21,645 nt of DNA from JADJQU01 sp035490315. GTDB taxonomy: Bacteria; Planctomycetota; UBA1135; GCA-002686595. The notes below the pieces were generated by a model. It was not told the DNA's origin, ran no database searches, and saw only the letters and a program-made list of their open reading frames with translations. The position numbers were made by a program, and so were the translations under genes. The first letter of the stretch is position 1; each line of letters opens with the position of its first letter. The stretch spans positions 1 to 21,645 of the forward strand of contig DATHET010000328.1 of NCBI GenBank assembly GCA_035490315.1. Reading direction: 5' to 3'. Positions 14,731-21,645 of the stretch are shown piece by piece.

Positions 14731-15654
14731 TTACGTCTTCGCCGCGTTGCGCACGACTTCGGACAGTTCCGCGGGACCGATCGGGCCGCTCGAGAGCGCC
14801 ATGGCGCGTCGAATCTCGTTCTCCAGCTCGCGGACGTTGCCGGGCCAGCGCCAGCGCTCGAGCAAGCCCATCGCTTCCGGCGTGACCATCGCCGTGCGGC
14901 CCATTTCCTTGCCGACGAGGTCGAGCAGGAAACGCACGAGGTGGACGATGTCGCCCTTGCGCTCGCGCAGCGCCGGGAGTTGCACCGTCACCACCGCGAG
15001 TCGGAAATACAAATCCTCGCGGAAAGTCCCGGCGCGGCACATCGCTCGCAGGTCCTTATTCGTCGCGGCGACGATGCGCACGTCGACGTGGATCACTTTG
15101 TTCGAGCCGACGGGTCGGACTTCGCCTTCCTGCAGCACGCGCAGCAGCTTGGCTTGCATCGAGACGGGCATGTCGCCGATTTCGTCGAGGAACACCGTGC
15201 CGCCGTCCGCGGCCGCGAAGTGGCCGGCTCGGTCGGCGATCGCGCCGGTGAACGAGCCCTTCTTGTGGCCGAACAGCTCGCTCTCGAGCAGATCGGGCGG
15301 AACTGCGGCGCAGTTCTCGGCGAGAAAGGGCTTGGCGCTGCGCGAGCCGTAGACGTGCAGGGCGCGGGCGACCAGCTCCTTGCCGGTGCCGGTTTCGCCC
15401 TGGATCAGGACGGCGACGTTGCTCGCGACGATCTTGTCGAGCAGCGAGTAGACCAGGCGCATCTGCGGGCTTGCGCCGACCATGCCGTACTGCATGGGGA
15501 TCGTGCCGGTGACCTGGGGCTGGAGGCCGGTGGCTTCGGACAGCGCGGCTTCGAGCAGCGGGCGCAGCTCGACCAGTGCGCCGCTCTGGCGGGCTTCGGC
15601 GAGCAGGCTCTCGAAGCGTCCGCGCAATTCTTCGCTCGTGATCGGTGCGTTCAT
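14731..15654 (-). CDS. Sigma-54-type AAA+ transcriptional activator lacking a DNA-binding domain
   Basis: This 307-residue protein contains a complete bacterial enhancer-binding ATPase core. Walker A is GETGTGKE (86-93). The sigma-contacting loop is GSFTGA (123-128), a variant of GAFTGA. Walker B is FLDEIGD (145-151), the arginine-finger region is REDLYFRL, and WPGNVRE is at 260-266. The first about 55 residues show no receiver, PAS or GAF domain. After the core the protein ends at residue 307, without the Fis-type helix-turn-helix. Family knowledge: such activators remodel sigma-54 RNA polymerase, and a few natural forms act without DNA binding. The ATGA overlap with the helicase gene fixes the start. 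I infer that another protein controls it, and the following lipoproteins are candidate targets. Confidence 0.85.
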   Translation of the reverse strand: MNAPITSEELRGRFESLLAEARQSGALVELRPLLEAALSEATGLQPQVTGTIPMQYGMVGASPQMRLVYSLLDKIVASNVAVLIQGETGTGKELVARALHVYGSRSAKPFLAENCAAVPPDLLESELFGHKKGSFTGAIADRAGHFAAADGGTVFLDEIGDMPVSMQAKLLRVLQEGEVRPVGSNKVIHVDVRIVAATNKDLRAMCRAGTFREDLYFRLAVVTVQLPALRERKGDIVHLVRFLLDLVGKEMGRTAMVTPEAMGLLERWRWPGNVRELENEIRRAMALSSGPIGPAELSEVVRNAAKT

Positions 15655-17948
15655 CGTCCGCGGCCTTCGACTCTGGAGAGCTTGGCGTAAATCAGGAGCA
15701 GGGTCTTTTCGGTGCGCTGCTCGAAGAGGACCGTGGCGCGAGCGTTGGCGCCCGCTCCAGAAAGTCGCAGCACGCGACCCGTGCCGAATTCCGCGTGGGC
15801 GACGTACTCGCCGACGCTGAACTGGAGCTGCTGCGCCTCGGCTTCGCTGAAGCGACCGAGCATCTGGTCCTCGTCGGCGTCGGCTTCGAACCCGCGGATC
15901 GATTCGGGCGGCAGCTCGGCAAGGAAACGTGAGGGCGAGGTGTAGCTCTGCTGGCCGAAGTGGCGGCGCACGACGGCGCGCGAGAGGAACAGGCGATCCT
16001 GGGCGCGGGTCATGCCGACGTAGAAAAGGCGACGTTCTTCTTCGATCGCGAGATCGGGATCGGCGGCGTCGGTGATGGCGCGCACGTGGGGCAGCAGCTC
16101 TTCCTCCAGTCCGGCGATGAACACGCAGGGGAATTCCAGTCCCTTGGCCGCGTGCAGGGTCATCATCGTCACCTTCGATTCGCCGGCGGAGTAGGCGTCG
16201 GAGTCGCTGACCAGCGCGATGTCCTGCAGGAAGCCGCGCAGTCCGCCGTCGGGAGTGGCCTGGTCGTAATCGGCGGCGTAGGTCACGAGCTCCTCGACGT
16301 TTGCGGCGCGGTCGACTTCGCCGGGCTCGGCGGAGCTCTCGAGCCATTTGAAATAGCCGATCTCGTCGATCACGCGCGTCAGGGCGACGAGGGCCGATTC
16401 GCTCTTGCACGATTCCAGGCGTTCCACGCTCGCGGCGAAGGCTTCGAGCGCAGCGCGACCTCTGCCTTTGATCTGCGCGCGCAGCTCGGTGGAGCGCGCT
16501 GCGGCGACCAGATCCAGGCGGCGATCGGCGGCGAAGCGCGCGACGACTTCGAGCGATTTGTCTCCGACGCCGCGCGACGGGGCCTGCAGCGCGCGCTTGA
16601 CCGCCTCGCTGTCCATCGGATTGACGATCAGCTTGAGCCAGGCGATCAGGTCCTTGATTTCGCGGCGCTGGTAGAACTCGGTGCCGGCGACGATCTGATA
16701 CGGAATCGTCGCCAGGCGCAGGGCGCGCTCGATCGCGCGCTGCATGAAATTGACGCGGTAGAAGATCGCGATCGCATCGAAGGTCTTGCCTTCGCGGCGC
16801 AGCTCGCGGATCTCCTTGGCGATCTCCACCGCTTCCTCGTCCTCGTCGCCGCATTCGCGGAACACGATCTTCTCGCCGGCGCCGCGCTTGGACCACAGCG
16901 ACTTCTCGAAGCGCTGGCGGTTGTTGCGGATCAAGGTCTGGGCCGCGTCGAGGATGGTCTGGGTCGAGCGGTAGTTCTGCTCCAGGCGGACCACGTAGGC
17001 GCCGGGAAAGTCCTTCTCGAAGTCGAGGATGTTGCGCACGTCGGCGCCGCGCCAGCCGTAGATCGACTGGTCGGGATCGCCGCACACGCCGATGTTGCCG
17101 TGGAAGCCGGCGAGGTGGCGCATCAACAGATATTGGACGTGGTTGGTGTCCTGGTACTCGTCGACCATCACGTGGTGGAAGCGGTGCGCGTAGCTGTCGC
17201 GGATCCCGGGATGGGCGTCGAAGATTTCGAGCACCTTGATCAGCAGATCGTCGAAATCCAGCGCGTTCGCGGTGCGCATCGCGGCTTCGTACGCCTTCCA
17301 CACGGTGAGCAGCATCTCCTCCTCGAGGCCTGCGCCGTCGCCGAGTTCCTCCGAGGACTGCGGTGCCATCTCGCGACTGTTCTTGCGATCGGAGATCCAG
17401 GCACCGACTTGCGCCGGCTTGAAGCGCGTCGTGTCGAAGCCCGCCGATTGGATCAGCGGCTTGAGCACCTGATTCCGATCGGCCGTGTCGTAGATCGAAA
17501 AATCGCGCGTGTAGCCCGAGAGCACTTCGATATCGCGGCGCAGGATCCGCGCGCACAGGGCGTGGAACGTCGAGATCCAAGCCCCCTGCATCGACGACAA
17601 CGCGGCGACCCGCTCGCGCATCTCGCCAGCCGCCTTGTTGGTGAAGGTGATCGCCAGGATCTGGTACGGCTGCACGCCGCGCGCGGCGACCAGGTAGGCG
17701 ATGCGGCGCGTGATCACGCGCGTCTTGCCCGAGCCGGCTCCAGCGAGGATCAAGAGCGGGCCGCGCTCGTGCAGCACCGCGAGCTTCTGCTCAGGATTCA
17801 GTCCTTCCAGGAGCTGCTCGGGATCCAAGCCGGGTTTCAGGTTCGGATCCGGCCGCGGCGGCGGCGCTGCTCGAGGCTCCCCGCCCTGGACCGGCGCGGC
17901 GTCGGCGTGACTGAAGAGATCGGGTTTGTCGTGGCGCGGGCTTCGCAT
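15651..17948 (-). CDS. pcrA: ATP-dependent 3'-5' DNA helicase, PcrA/UvrD family
   Basis: This 765-residue superfamily 1A helicase unwinds DNA in repair and replication-fork maintenance. The motifs are complete and in order: Q motif (GLNPEQKLAV near 49), Walker A GAGSGKT (70-76), Ia TFTNKAAGEMRERV, Walker B VDEYQDTN, III GDPDQSIYGWRGAD, IV LEQNYRS, V TMTLHAAKGLEFP and VI ERRLFYVGMTRA. The C-terminal VGEYVAHAEFGTGRV segment is the Tudor-like domain that contacts RNA polymerase in PcrA. The ATG at 17948 gives the usual N-terminal length. The ORF remains open to 18032, but that would overlap the divergent gene. TAGAAT lies 11 bases before the start. It is coupled by ATGA to the sigma-54-type activator, an unusual partner. 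Confidence 0.94.
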   Translation of the reverse strand: MRSPRHDKPDLFSHADAAPVQGGEPRAAPPPRPDPNLKPGLDPEQLLEGLNPEQKLAVLHERGPLLILAGAGSGKTRVITRRIAYLVAARGVQPYQILAITFTNKAAGEMRERVAALSSMQGAWISTFHALCARILRRDIEVLSGYTRDFSIYDTADRNQVLKPLIQSAGFDTTRFKPAQVGAWISDRKNSREMAPQSSEELGDGAGLEEEMLLTVWKAYEAAMRTANALDFDDLLIKVLEIFDAHPGIRDSYAHRFHHVMVDEYQDTNHVQYLLMRHLAGFHGNIGVCGDPDQSIYGWRGADVRNILDFEKDFPGAYVVRLEQNYRSTQTILDAAQTLIRNNRQRFEKSLWSKRGAGEKIVFRECGDEDEEAVEIAKEIRELRREGKTFDAIAIFYRVNFMQRAIERALRLATIPYQIVAGTEFYQRREIKDLIAWLKLIVNPMDSEAVKRALQAPSRGVGDKSLEVVARFAADRRLDLVAAARSTELRAQIKGRGRAALEAFAASVERLESCKSESALVALTRVIDEIGYFKWLESSAEPGEVDRAANVEELVTYAADYDQATPDGGLRGFLQDIALVSDSDAYSAGESKVTMMTLHAAKGLEFPCVFIAGLEEELLPHVRAITDAADPDLAIEEERRLFYVGMTRAQDRLFLSRAVVRRHFGQQSYTSPSRFLAELPPESIRGFEADADEDQMLGRFSEAEAQQLQFSVGEYVAHAEFGTGRVLRLSGAGANARATVLFEQRTEKTLLLIYAKLSRVEGRGR

Positions 17949-17959
17949 CGCAGCTCTGC

Positions 17960-17965
17960 ATTCTA
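17960..17965 (-). promoter_or_regulatory. TAGAAT element before the helicase gene
   Basis: TAGAAT ends 11 bases before the ATG at 17948, which would leave a leader of only a few bases. The spacing is longer than the 5-8 bases of the other copies. Confidence 0.35.
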
Positions 17966-18012
17966 ACGCTGGAAGCCCCGACCTCCGTGGACCTTTCCAG
18001 GCTCCCGGTCCG

Positions 18013-18018
18013 TACGAT
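18013..18018 (+). promoter_or_regulatory. TACGAT element before the methyltransferase gene
   Basis: TACGAT is followed by seven bases and the ATG at 18026, the same spacing as the other leaderless candidates. It supports 18026 over the upstream ATG at 18017, which overlaps the hexamer. Confidence 0.4.
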
Positions 18019-18025
18019 GGGAGCG

Positions 18026-18694
18026 ATGGCACCGATGCGCAGCGATGCGAGCGCCAAGTGGCTCGCCGCGGGTTCCGGCGAGAACTACGAGCGCTCGCGT
18101 TTCCAGAGCGCGCGAGCGCGGCATCGGGACCTGGCCTGCGTGCTCGCGCTGATCGATCGGGTCCATGGCAATCGCAAGATCGAGCGCGTGCTCGACGCGC
18201 CCTGCGGAAGCGGTCGCTTGACGCACGCCCTCGCGGAGCGATCGAGGCACTATGTCGGCCTGGACATCTCGCGCGACATGCTGCGGGCGGCCGCGGGGGC
18301 CTTCGAGCACCTGAGCGGGCGCGACGAGGTGCTCGAAGCGGACGCCCTCGCCATGCCCTTCGGATCTGGGCAGTTCGACGTGGTCGTCGCCTGCCGCTGG
18401 CTTCACCATCTGCGCGAGGAAAAAATGCTGCGCGCGGCGATCGGCGAGCTGGTCCGCGTATCGCGCGGCGTGGTGATCGCGTCGTTCTGGGACGAGCGGT
18501 CGTTGCCGGGCTGGCGGCGGCGGCTGTGGCTCAAGCGGCCGGAGGGCCCGGCCGGGCGCTCGGCCAACAGCCGCGAGCAGGTCACTGCGTGGTTCGATCA
18601 GGCGGGAGCCGACGTGGTCGCCTGGCGCGCGACCCTGCGCTTCGTCTCGCAGCAGACTTTTGTCGCCGCGCGCGTGCGCGACGCTCGACGTTGA
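18026..18694 (+). CDS. Class I SAM-dependent methyltransferase
   Basis: This 222-residue protein has an intact SAM-binding Rossmann core: motif I VLDAPCGSG (55-63), an acidic end of the second strand in YVGLDIS (Asp80), an ADALAMPF motif near 110, and FDVVVACRWLHHL for the fourth strand. The layout resembles the Methyltransf_11/UbiE-like group acting on small molecules or lipids. The substrate is unknown. Its stop overlaps the TTG start of the WaaP/InaA-like kinase, so the two are probably made together, and a shared role in lipid A or surface glycolipid modification is a plausible inference. Starts at 17987 (GTG) and 18017 (ATG) are possible. I prefer 18026 because of the TACGAT spacing. Confidence 0.8.
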   Translation: MAPMRSDASAKWLAAGSGENYERSRFQSARARHRDLACVLALIDRVHGNRKIERVLDAPCGSGRLTHALAERSRHYVGLDISRDMLRAAAGAFEHLSGRDEVLEADALAMPFGSGQFDVVVACRWLHHLREEKMLRAAIGELVRVSRGVVIASFWDERSLPGWRRRLWLKRPEGPAGRSANSREQVTAWFDQAGADVVAWRATLRFVSQQTFVAARVRDARR

Positions 18695-19521
18695 AGCTCG
18701 TCGCCACGGATACGCCCGCGGGTCGGCTGGAGCTCGCGATTTTCGACCCGGAGTACCTCGAGGCGGCACGCGAGCTGGTCCTGGCCCACGCAGGCGACTC
18801 GGCGGGCTTCGCGGGGGCGGTGAGATTCATGGGCCGCGACGCGTGGATGAAGTCGAGCCTGCTGCGCGGCCGCGCACGGTTTCGCCATTCGCTGCGGCAC
18901 ACGCTGCTGCGCGCGCCCTTGCCGCGCGTGCGCGAGGCGATCAACCTCGCGTGGTTGGAGCAGCACGCCTTCCAGGTCCCCCATCCTTTCGCCGCGGGCT
19001 CGCTCGGCGGCGCCGCGCCGCGCTGGCAATTCCTGATCAGCGAATTCGTCGCGGGCACGCCGCTCGACGAGCGTCTGCGCGCGGCGGACGCGAGCGAGCG
19101 CGGGGAGCTGCTGCTCGAGCTCGCTCAGGAAACCGCGCGCATGCACGCACTCGGCTTCGTGCACCGCGATCTCTTCTGGCGCAATTTCCTCGTCGCTACG
19201 GCGCCCGCGAAGCGACGTCTCGTGTTCATCGACGCCTGGCGCGGCGGTGCCCGACGGCAAGCGCGCGGACCTGCCTACGATCTGGCCTGCTTGTTCCTTG
19301 AAGGACCGAGCATTCTGCGCGAGAGCGAAATCCGCGCCTGGCTGCTCGAGTACGCGAAGGCGCGCGCGGCCAAAGGCTTGCCGATTCCAGGGCAGGGCTT
19401 CTGGAGCGCCGCGAGTTCCGCGCGAAACGATTTGCTCGCTCGAGTGCGGCGTGAGCCGGGCCGCTGGCGTGTGCCGGAGGCTCCGGTTCAGGAATTCGAG
19501 TTCGAAGCCGCGGCGCGCTGA
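18691..19521 (+). CDS. WaaP/InaA-type lipopolysaccharide kinase-like protein
   Basis: This 276-residue protein has a eukaryote-like kinase fold. A nucleotide-binding lysine (Lys54) lies in AWMKSS and a helix-C glutamate in AWLEQ near 90. The catalytic loop is HRDLFWRN (158-165) and contains the catalytic Asp160 and Asn165. The metal-binding DFG is replaced by IDAW (Asp181), as in Kdo/heptose kinases of the WaaP-InaA group, which phosphorylate lipopolysaccharide core sugars. It sits immediately after the methyltransferase with a TTGA overlap, which fixes the TTG start. An outer-membrane glycolipid substrate is a family-based inference, because no other LPS gene is in view. Its last 34 bases overlap the end of the convergent 19488-20021 gene. 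Confidence 0.8.
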   Translation: MKLVATDTPAGRLELAIFDPEYLEAARELVLAHAGDSAGFAGAVRFMGRDAWMKSSLLRGRARFRHSLRHTLLRAPLPRVREAINLAWLEQHAFQVPHPFAAGSLGGAAPRWQFLISEFVAGTPLDERLRAADASERGELLLELAQETARMHALGFVHRDLFWRNFLVATAPAKRRLVFIDAWRGGARRQARGPAYDLACLFLEGPSILRESEIRAWLLEYAKARAAKGLPIPGQGFWSAASSARNDLLARVRREPGRWRVPEAPVQEFEFEAAAR

Positions 19522-20021
19522 GGATCGAAGCCGGCGTTGCCGTGCACGGACTCGCGCCCCGGCGCGCGTTTCTCCAGCTCCTGGCGCAGCGCCGCGTGCT
19601 CCGCGATCGGCACGTCCGTCGCGACCCACTCGCCGAAAAGTTTCCAGCGCAGGTGCTCGCCGATCAGCCGCCAGGCTTCGAGGTCCTCGAGCCGGCGCGC
19701 GTACCAGCCGCGCTGCACGCCCTGCTCTCCCCACACCGAATCCTGGAAGCCCGGACAGACGGCGATCAGGGTGATCGAAAGGATGAGCACCGCGACGGTG
19801 ACCGGCTCGCGGCCGATCTCGGAGCCGGCGACCACGGCAATCGAAAGAGCGACGGCCGCAAGGATCAACGCGACACGCGCGCGGCGCCGGCGCCTGACTC
19901 GAAAGCGCGTCCTTCCCAGACGCGAGCGGTTGACCGACTGCCAGACCAGGACCAGCACGAGGCTGGCCACGAGCAGGCCCGCGGTCAGCCAGAGGAATCC
20001 GAAGAGCTCGTCCGTTCTCAC
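19488..20021 (-). CDS. Small membrane protein, unknown function
   Basis: This is a 177-residue protein from a GTG start (20021). It has a hydrophobic segment at about residues 8-28, a strongly basic loop (RRRRRAR near 43-50), and two further hydrophobic segments at about 49-66 and 73-90. A soluble C-terminal half contains the helix WYARRLEDLEAWRLIGEHLR. The positive-inside rule would place the basic loop in the cytoplasm. I do not recognise a family. Its 3' end overlaps the kinase gene by 34 bases tail to tail, and an HDOD gene diverges from it 84 bp away. The low-complexity C-terminus (AAASNSNS) falls in the overlap and may not matter. Confidence 0.55.
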   Translation of the reverse strand: MRTDELFGFLWLTAGLLVASLVLVLVWQSVNRSRLGRTRFRVRRRRRARVALILAAVALSIAVVAGSEIGREPVTVAVLILSITLIAVCPGFQDSVWGEQGVQRGWYARRLEDLEAWRLIGEHLRWKLFGEWVATDVPIAEHAALRQELEKRAPGRESVHGNAGFDPQRAAASNSNS

Positions 20022-20094
20022 GATTGGCGCGTCCGGCGAGCCACCCTACGCGAGGGCCTGTCCCCGCTCCAGCCCCGGGCTGCCCGCGGTCGAT

Positions 20095-20100
20095 GGAGGG
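20095..20100 (+). promoter_or_regulatory. Shine-Dalgarno GGAGGG for the HDOD gene
   Basis: GGAGGG lies five bases before the ATG at 20106 and decides that start. Confidence 0.7.
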
Positions 20101-20105
20101 ATCAC

Positions 20106-20963
20106 ATGGATTCCCCCGCCGTTTCCAAGACCCCAGGCCTGGCGCCGGGCGGGGTGCTCGGCCCCTTGCTGGCCGCGCACTTCGCGAGCCAGAAGCTCGA
20201 CCTGCCCCTGCTTCCGACCTACGCGACGCAGGTGGTGGCCTTGTGCTCCGACCCCAAGAGCGACGCGCGCACCCTGGCGCAACTGCTGCAGCGCGATCCT
20301 TCGCTCGCGGCCCACGTGCTCGCGATCGCCAACAGCGCCGCTTACGCCGCGCGCGAGCCGATCGTCTCCTTGCAGCAGGCGATCGCGCGCATGGGCGTGC
20401 GCACCCTGGCCGAGATCGCCCTCTCGGTCGCGATCAAGACCAAGGTGTTCCGCGCCGGCGCTCACGTCGACCGCGTGCAGCAATTGTGGAAGCACTCCGC
20501 GATCACCGCGGCCTGGGCGCGCGAGATCGCCCGCTCGCGCCGCCGCTCGGTCGAGAGCGCCTTCCTGTGCGGCCTGCTGCACGAAGTGGGCGCGCCGGTC
20601 GTGTTGCAAGCGATCGATGACATCCAGCGCAAGAACAAGCTCGAATTCTCGCGCGGCGAGATCGACGCGGCGATCATCCAGTTCCACGAAGAGCTCGGCG
20701 ATCGCCTGGTGCGCGGCTGGGCCCTGCCCGAATGGACGCGCGCGGCCGCGGCTCACCACCACGCTCCGGAAATGGCCACGCAGTTCAGCGACGAGGTCTA
20801 CACCACGCACCTCGCCGACCGCATGGCCCATTTCCTCGAAGGCGAGGACGATCTCGCCGGACTCGATCCGATCCTCAGCGCCCTGGGCATGTACGAGGAA
20901 GACCTCGAGGACCTGAAAGCCCAGGCCGAGACGATCCGCGGGTTGGCCGAGGCCTTGTCGTGA
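20106..20963 (+). CDS. HDOD-domain signalling protein
   Basis: This 285-residue protein consists mainly of an HDOD domain, about residues 30-235. Landmarks are LPLLPTYATQVVALCSDP, a RDPSLAAHVLAIANSAAY segment, ISL-like IVSLQQAIARMGVRTL, WKHSAITAAWAREIA, and CGLLHEVGAPVL-type GLLHEVG. In this family the His-Asp metal site of true HD phosphohydrolases is incomplete. Here the motif reads LLHEVG instead of an HD pair. HDOD proteins therefore usually act as signalling or scaffolding partners and not as enzymes. No receiver or output domain is attached. The stop overlaps the GTG start of the SthA-like flavoprotein (GTGA), suggesting coupled expression. The functional link to redox metabolism is unproven. 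Confidence 0.85.
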   Translation: MDSPAVSKTPGLAPGGVLGPLLAAHFASQKLDLPLLPTYATQVVALCSDPKSDARTLAQLLQRDPSLAAHVLAIANSAAYAAREPIVSLQQAIARMGVRTLAEIALSVAIKTKVFRAGAHVDRVQQLWKHSAITAAWAREIARSRRRSVESAFLCGLLHEVGAPVVLQAIDDIQRKNKLEFSRGEIDAAIIQFHEELGDRLVRGWALPEWTRAAAAHHHAPEMATQFSDEVYTTHLADRMAHFLEGEDDLAGLDPILSALGMYEEDLEDLKAQAETIRGLAEALS

Positions 20964-21645
20964 TCGAATCGCGCCGCTGCGATGTCGCGATCGTCGGCAG
21001 CGGGCCCGGCGGACACAGCGCGGCGATCGAAGCCGCGCGCGCGGGCGCGCACACGATCCTGATCGAGCGCGATTCGCGCGTCGGCGGCGAGTGCGTGCAC
21101 CGCGGCACGATCCCGAGCAAGACTTTGCACGAGCGCGCCCAGGCCCTCTTGCGCACCGGAGGAGTCAAGCCCGGCGAGCGCGTGCCGATCGACTTCCTGA
21201 TGCGGCGCAAGGACGAGGTCGTCGCGCGCAACGAGGAGCTGGTCGCGAGCCAGGTCGCAGCCGCGGGCGCCGAGGTCGTGTTCGGCCACGCGCGTTTTCT
21301 TTCCTCCAGCGAGCTCGAAGTGCGCTCGCCCGGCAAGCCCACACTGCGCTTGACTGCCAAAAACATCGTGCTCGCGACGGGCTCGCGTCCGCGCAAGCCC
21401 GGCGATCTGCCGATCGACCACGAGCACGTGCTCGACAGCGATTCCGTGCTTTCGATGACCTGGCTGCCCGAATCGATCGCCGTGTTCGGCGGCGGCGTGA
21501 TCGCCAGCGAGTTCGCTTCGATCTTCGCGGCCCTGGGCTCGAGAGTGAGCTGGATCGATCGCTCGCCGCGCCCGCTGGGGTTCCTCGACGAGGAGATCGT
21601 CGACACTTTCCTCACCAATTTCCGCGCCATGGGTGGCATCTGGTG
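20960..21645 (+). CDS. sthA: Soluble pyridine nucleotide transhydrogenase-like flavoprotein, partial at right edge
   Basis: The first 228 residues of a two-dinucleotide-binding flavoprotein are present. The FAD motif is GSGPGG (13-18), and FAD strand-end Glu36 lies in LIERD. The segment CVHRGTIPSK (45-54) is diagnostic. Dihydrolipoamide dehydrogenases and glutathione reductases have a redox-active CxxxxC here. This protein has a single cysteine followed by GTIPSK, as in E. coli SthA (CTHWGTIPSK). LATGSRPRKP and a second nucleotide-binding motif GGGVIASEFA follow. The expected reaction is hydride transfer between NADPH and NAD in the cytosol. The start is a GTG overlapping the HDOD stop. The C-terminal dimerisation domain lies beyond the window. 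Confidence 0.86.
   Translation, partial: MIESRRCDVAIVGSGPGGHSAAIEAARAGAHTILIERDSRVGGECVHRGTIPSKTLHERAQALLRTGGVKPGERVPIDFLMRRKDEVVARNEELVASQVAAAGAEVVFGHARFLSSSELEVRSPGKPTLRLTAKNIVLATGSRPRKPGDLPIDHEHVLDSDSVLSMTWLPESIAVFGGGVIASEFASIFAALGSRVSWIDRSPRPLGFLDEEIVDTFLTNFRAMGGIW

Noticed and set aside
14702..15040. N-terminal extension of lipoprotein paralogue 4
   Set aside because: The open frame upstream is antisense-like sequence inside the activator gene region. The signal sequence and lipobox start at 14701 exactly as in the paralogues.
15960..17966. 668-codon plus-strand frame
   Set aside because: It is antisense to the PcrA/UvrD gene, which has all helicase motifs.
18029..18044. TGGCAC-type sequence resembling a sigma-54 -24 element
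   Set aside because: The GC element at the required spacing is missing and it lies inside a coding sequence. No convincing -24/-12 promoter was found by eye.

Overview
The window looks like chromosomal DNA of a high-GC member of the Planctomycetota, probably the Saltatorellus/Poly30-like branch. The lineage call rests on family resemblance. The C-terminal block of the lamin-tail protein (10313-11347) is a secretion-associated module I associate with that group. The toroid protein at 1663-3534, the YdjY-type secreted protein and the planctomycete-style sigma-factor start at 3602 fit the same picture. No RNA gene, IS element, CRISPR array or phage module was seen. Genes are packed tightly: the longest gene-free stretch is 211 bp (11348-11558), so there is no gap over 300 bases.

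Layout. Positions 1-473 (-) hold the start of a DNA methyltransferase that runs off the left edge. A KANL3/TEX30-type alpha/beta hydrolase (482-1216, +) meets a small membrane-anchored protein (1222-1506, -) tail to tail. A secreted alpha/alpha-toroid protein with a C-terminal beta-sandwich-like region (1663-3534, +) is followed by a 45-codon sigma-factor remnant (3602-3739, +). A perfect 26-bp palindrome then separates these plus-strand genes from a compact minus-strand operon. Read 5' to 3', that operon is a YdjY-type secreted protein, a membrane protein, myo-inositol-1-phosphate synthase and an M3 zinc oligopeptidase. All three junctions are 4-base ATGA or TTGA stop/start overlaps. An SGNH-hydrolase-like membrane protein (9074-10291, +) diverges from this operon. 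A lamin-tail-domain secreted protein (10313-11347, -) follows.

A second minus-strand block runs 5' to 3' from a PcrA/UvrD helicase, through a sigma-54-type AAA+ activator with no DNA-binding domain (ATGA overlap), to four paralogous lipoproteins in tandem (14701 down to 11559). The third gene in map order (12978-13994) carries a second copy of the C-terminal domain and looks like a fusion of its relatives. The lipoprotein stretch is visibly lower in GC than its flanks. Divergently, an SAM methyltransferase and a WaaP/InaA-type kinase overlap by TTGA (18026-19521, +). A small membrane protein (19488-20021, -) is convergent with them. An HDOD protein overlaps by GTGA with an SthA-type flavoprotein that runs off the right edge.

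The most interesting regulatory pattern is a TAGRNT-like hexamer placed 5-8 bases before the start codon of seven genes that lack a clear Shine-Dalgarno sequence, and 11 bases before an eighth. The two divergent TAGACT copies at 8964-8969 and 9060-9065 cannot be read as ribosome-binding sites and point to leaderless transcription. The best candidate for something undescribed is the lipoprotein array next to the solo activator, with its chimeric member.
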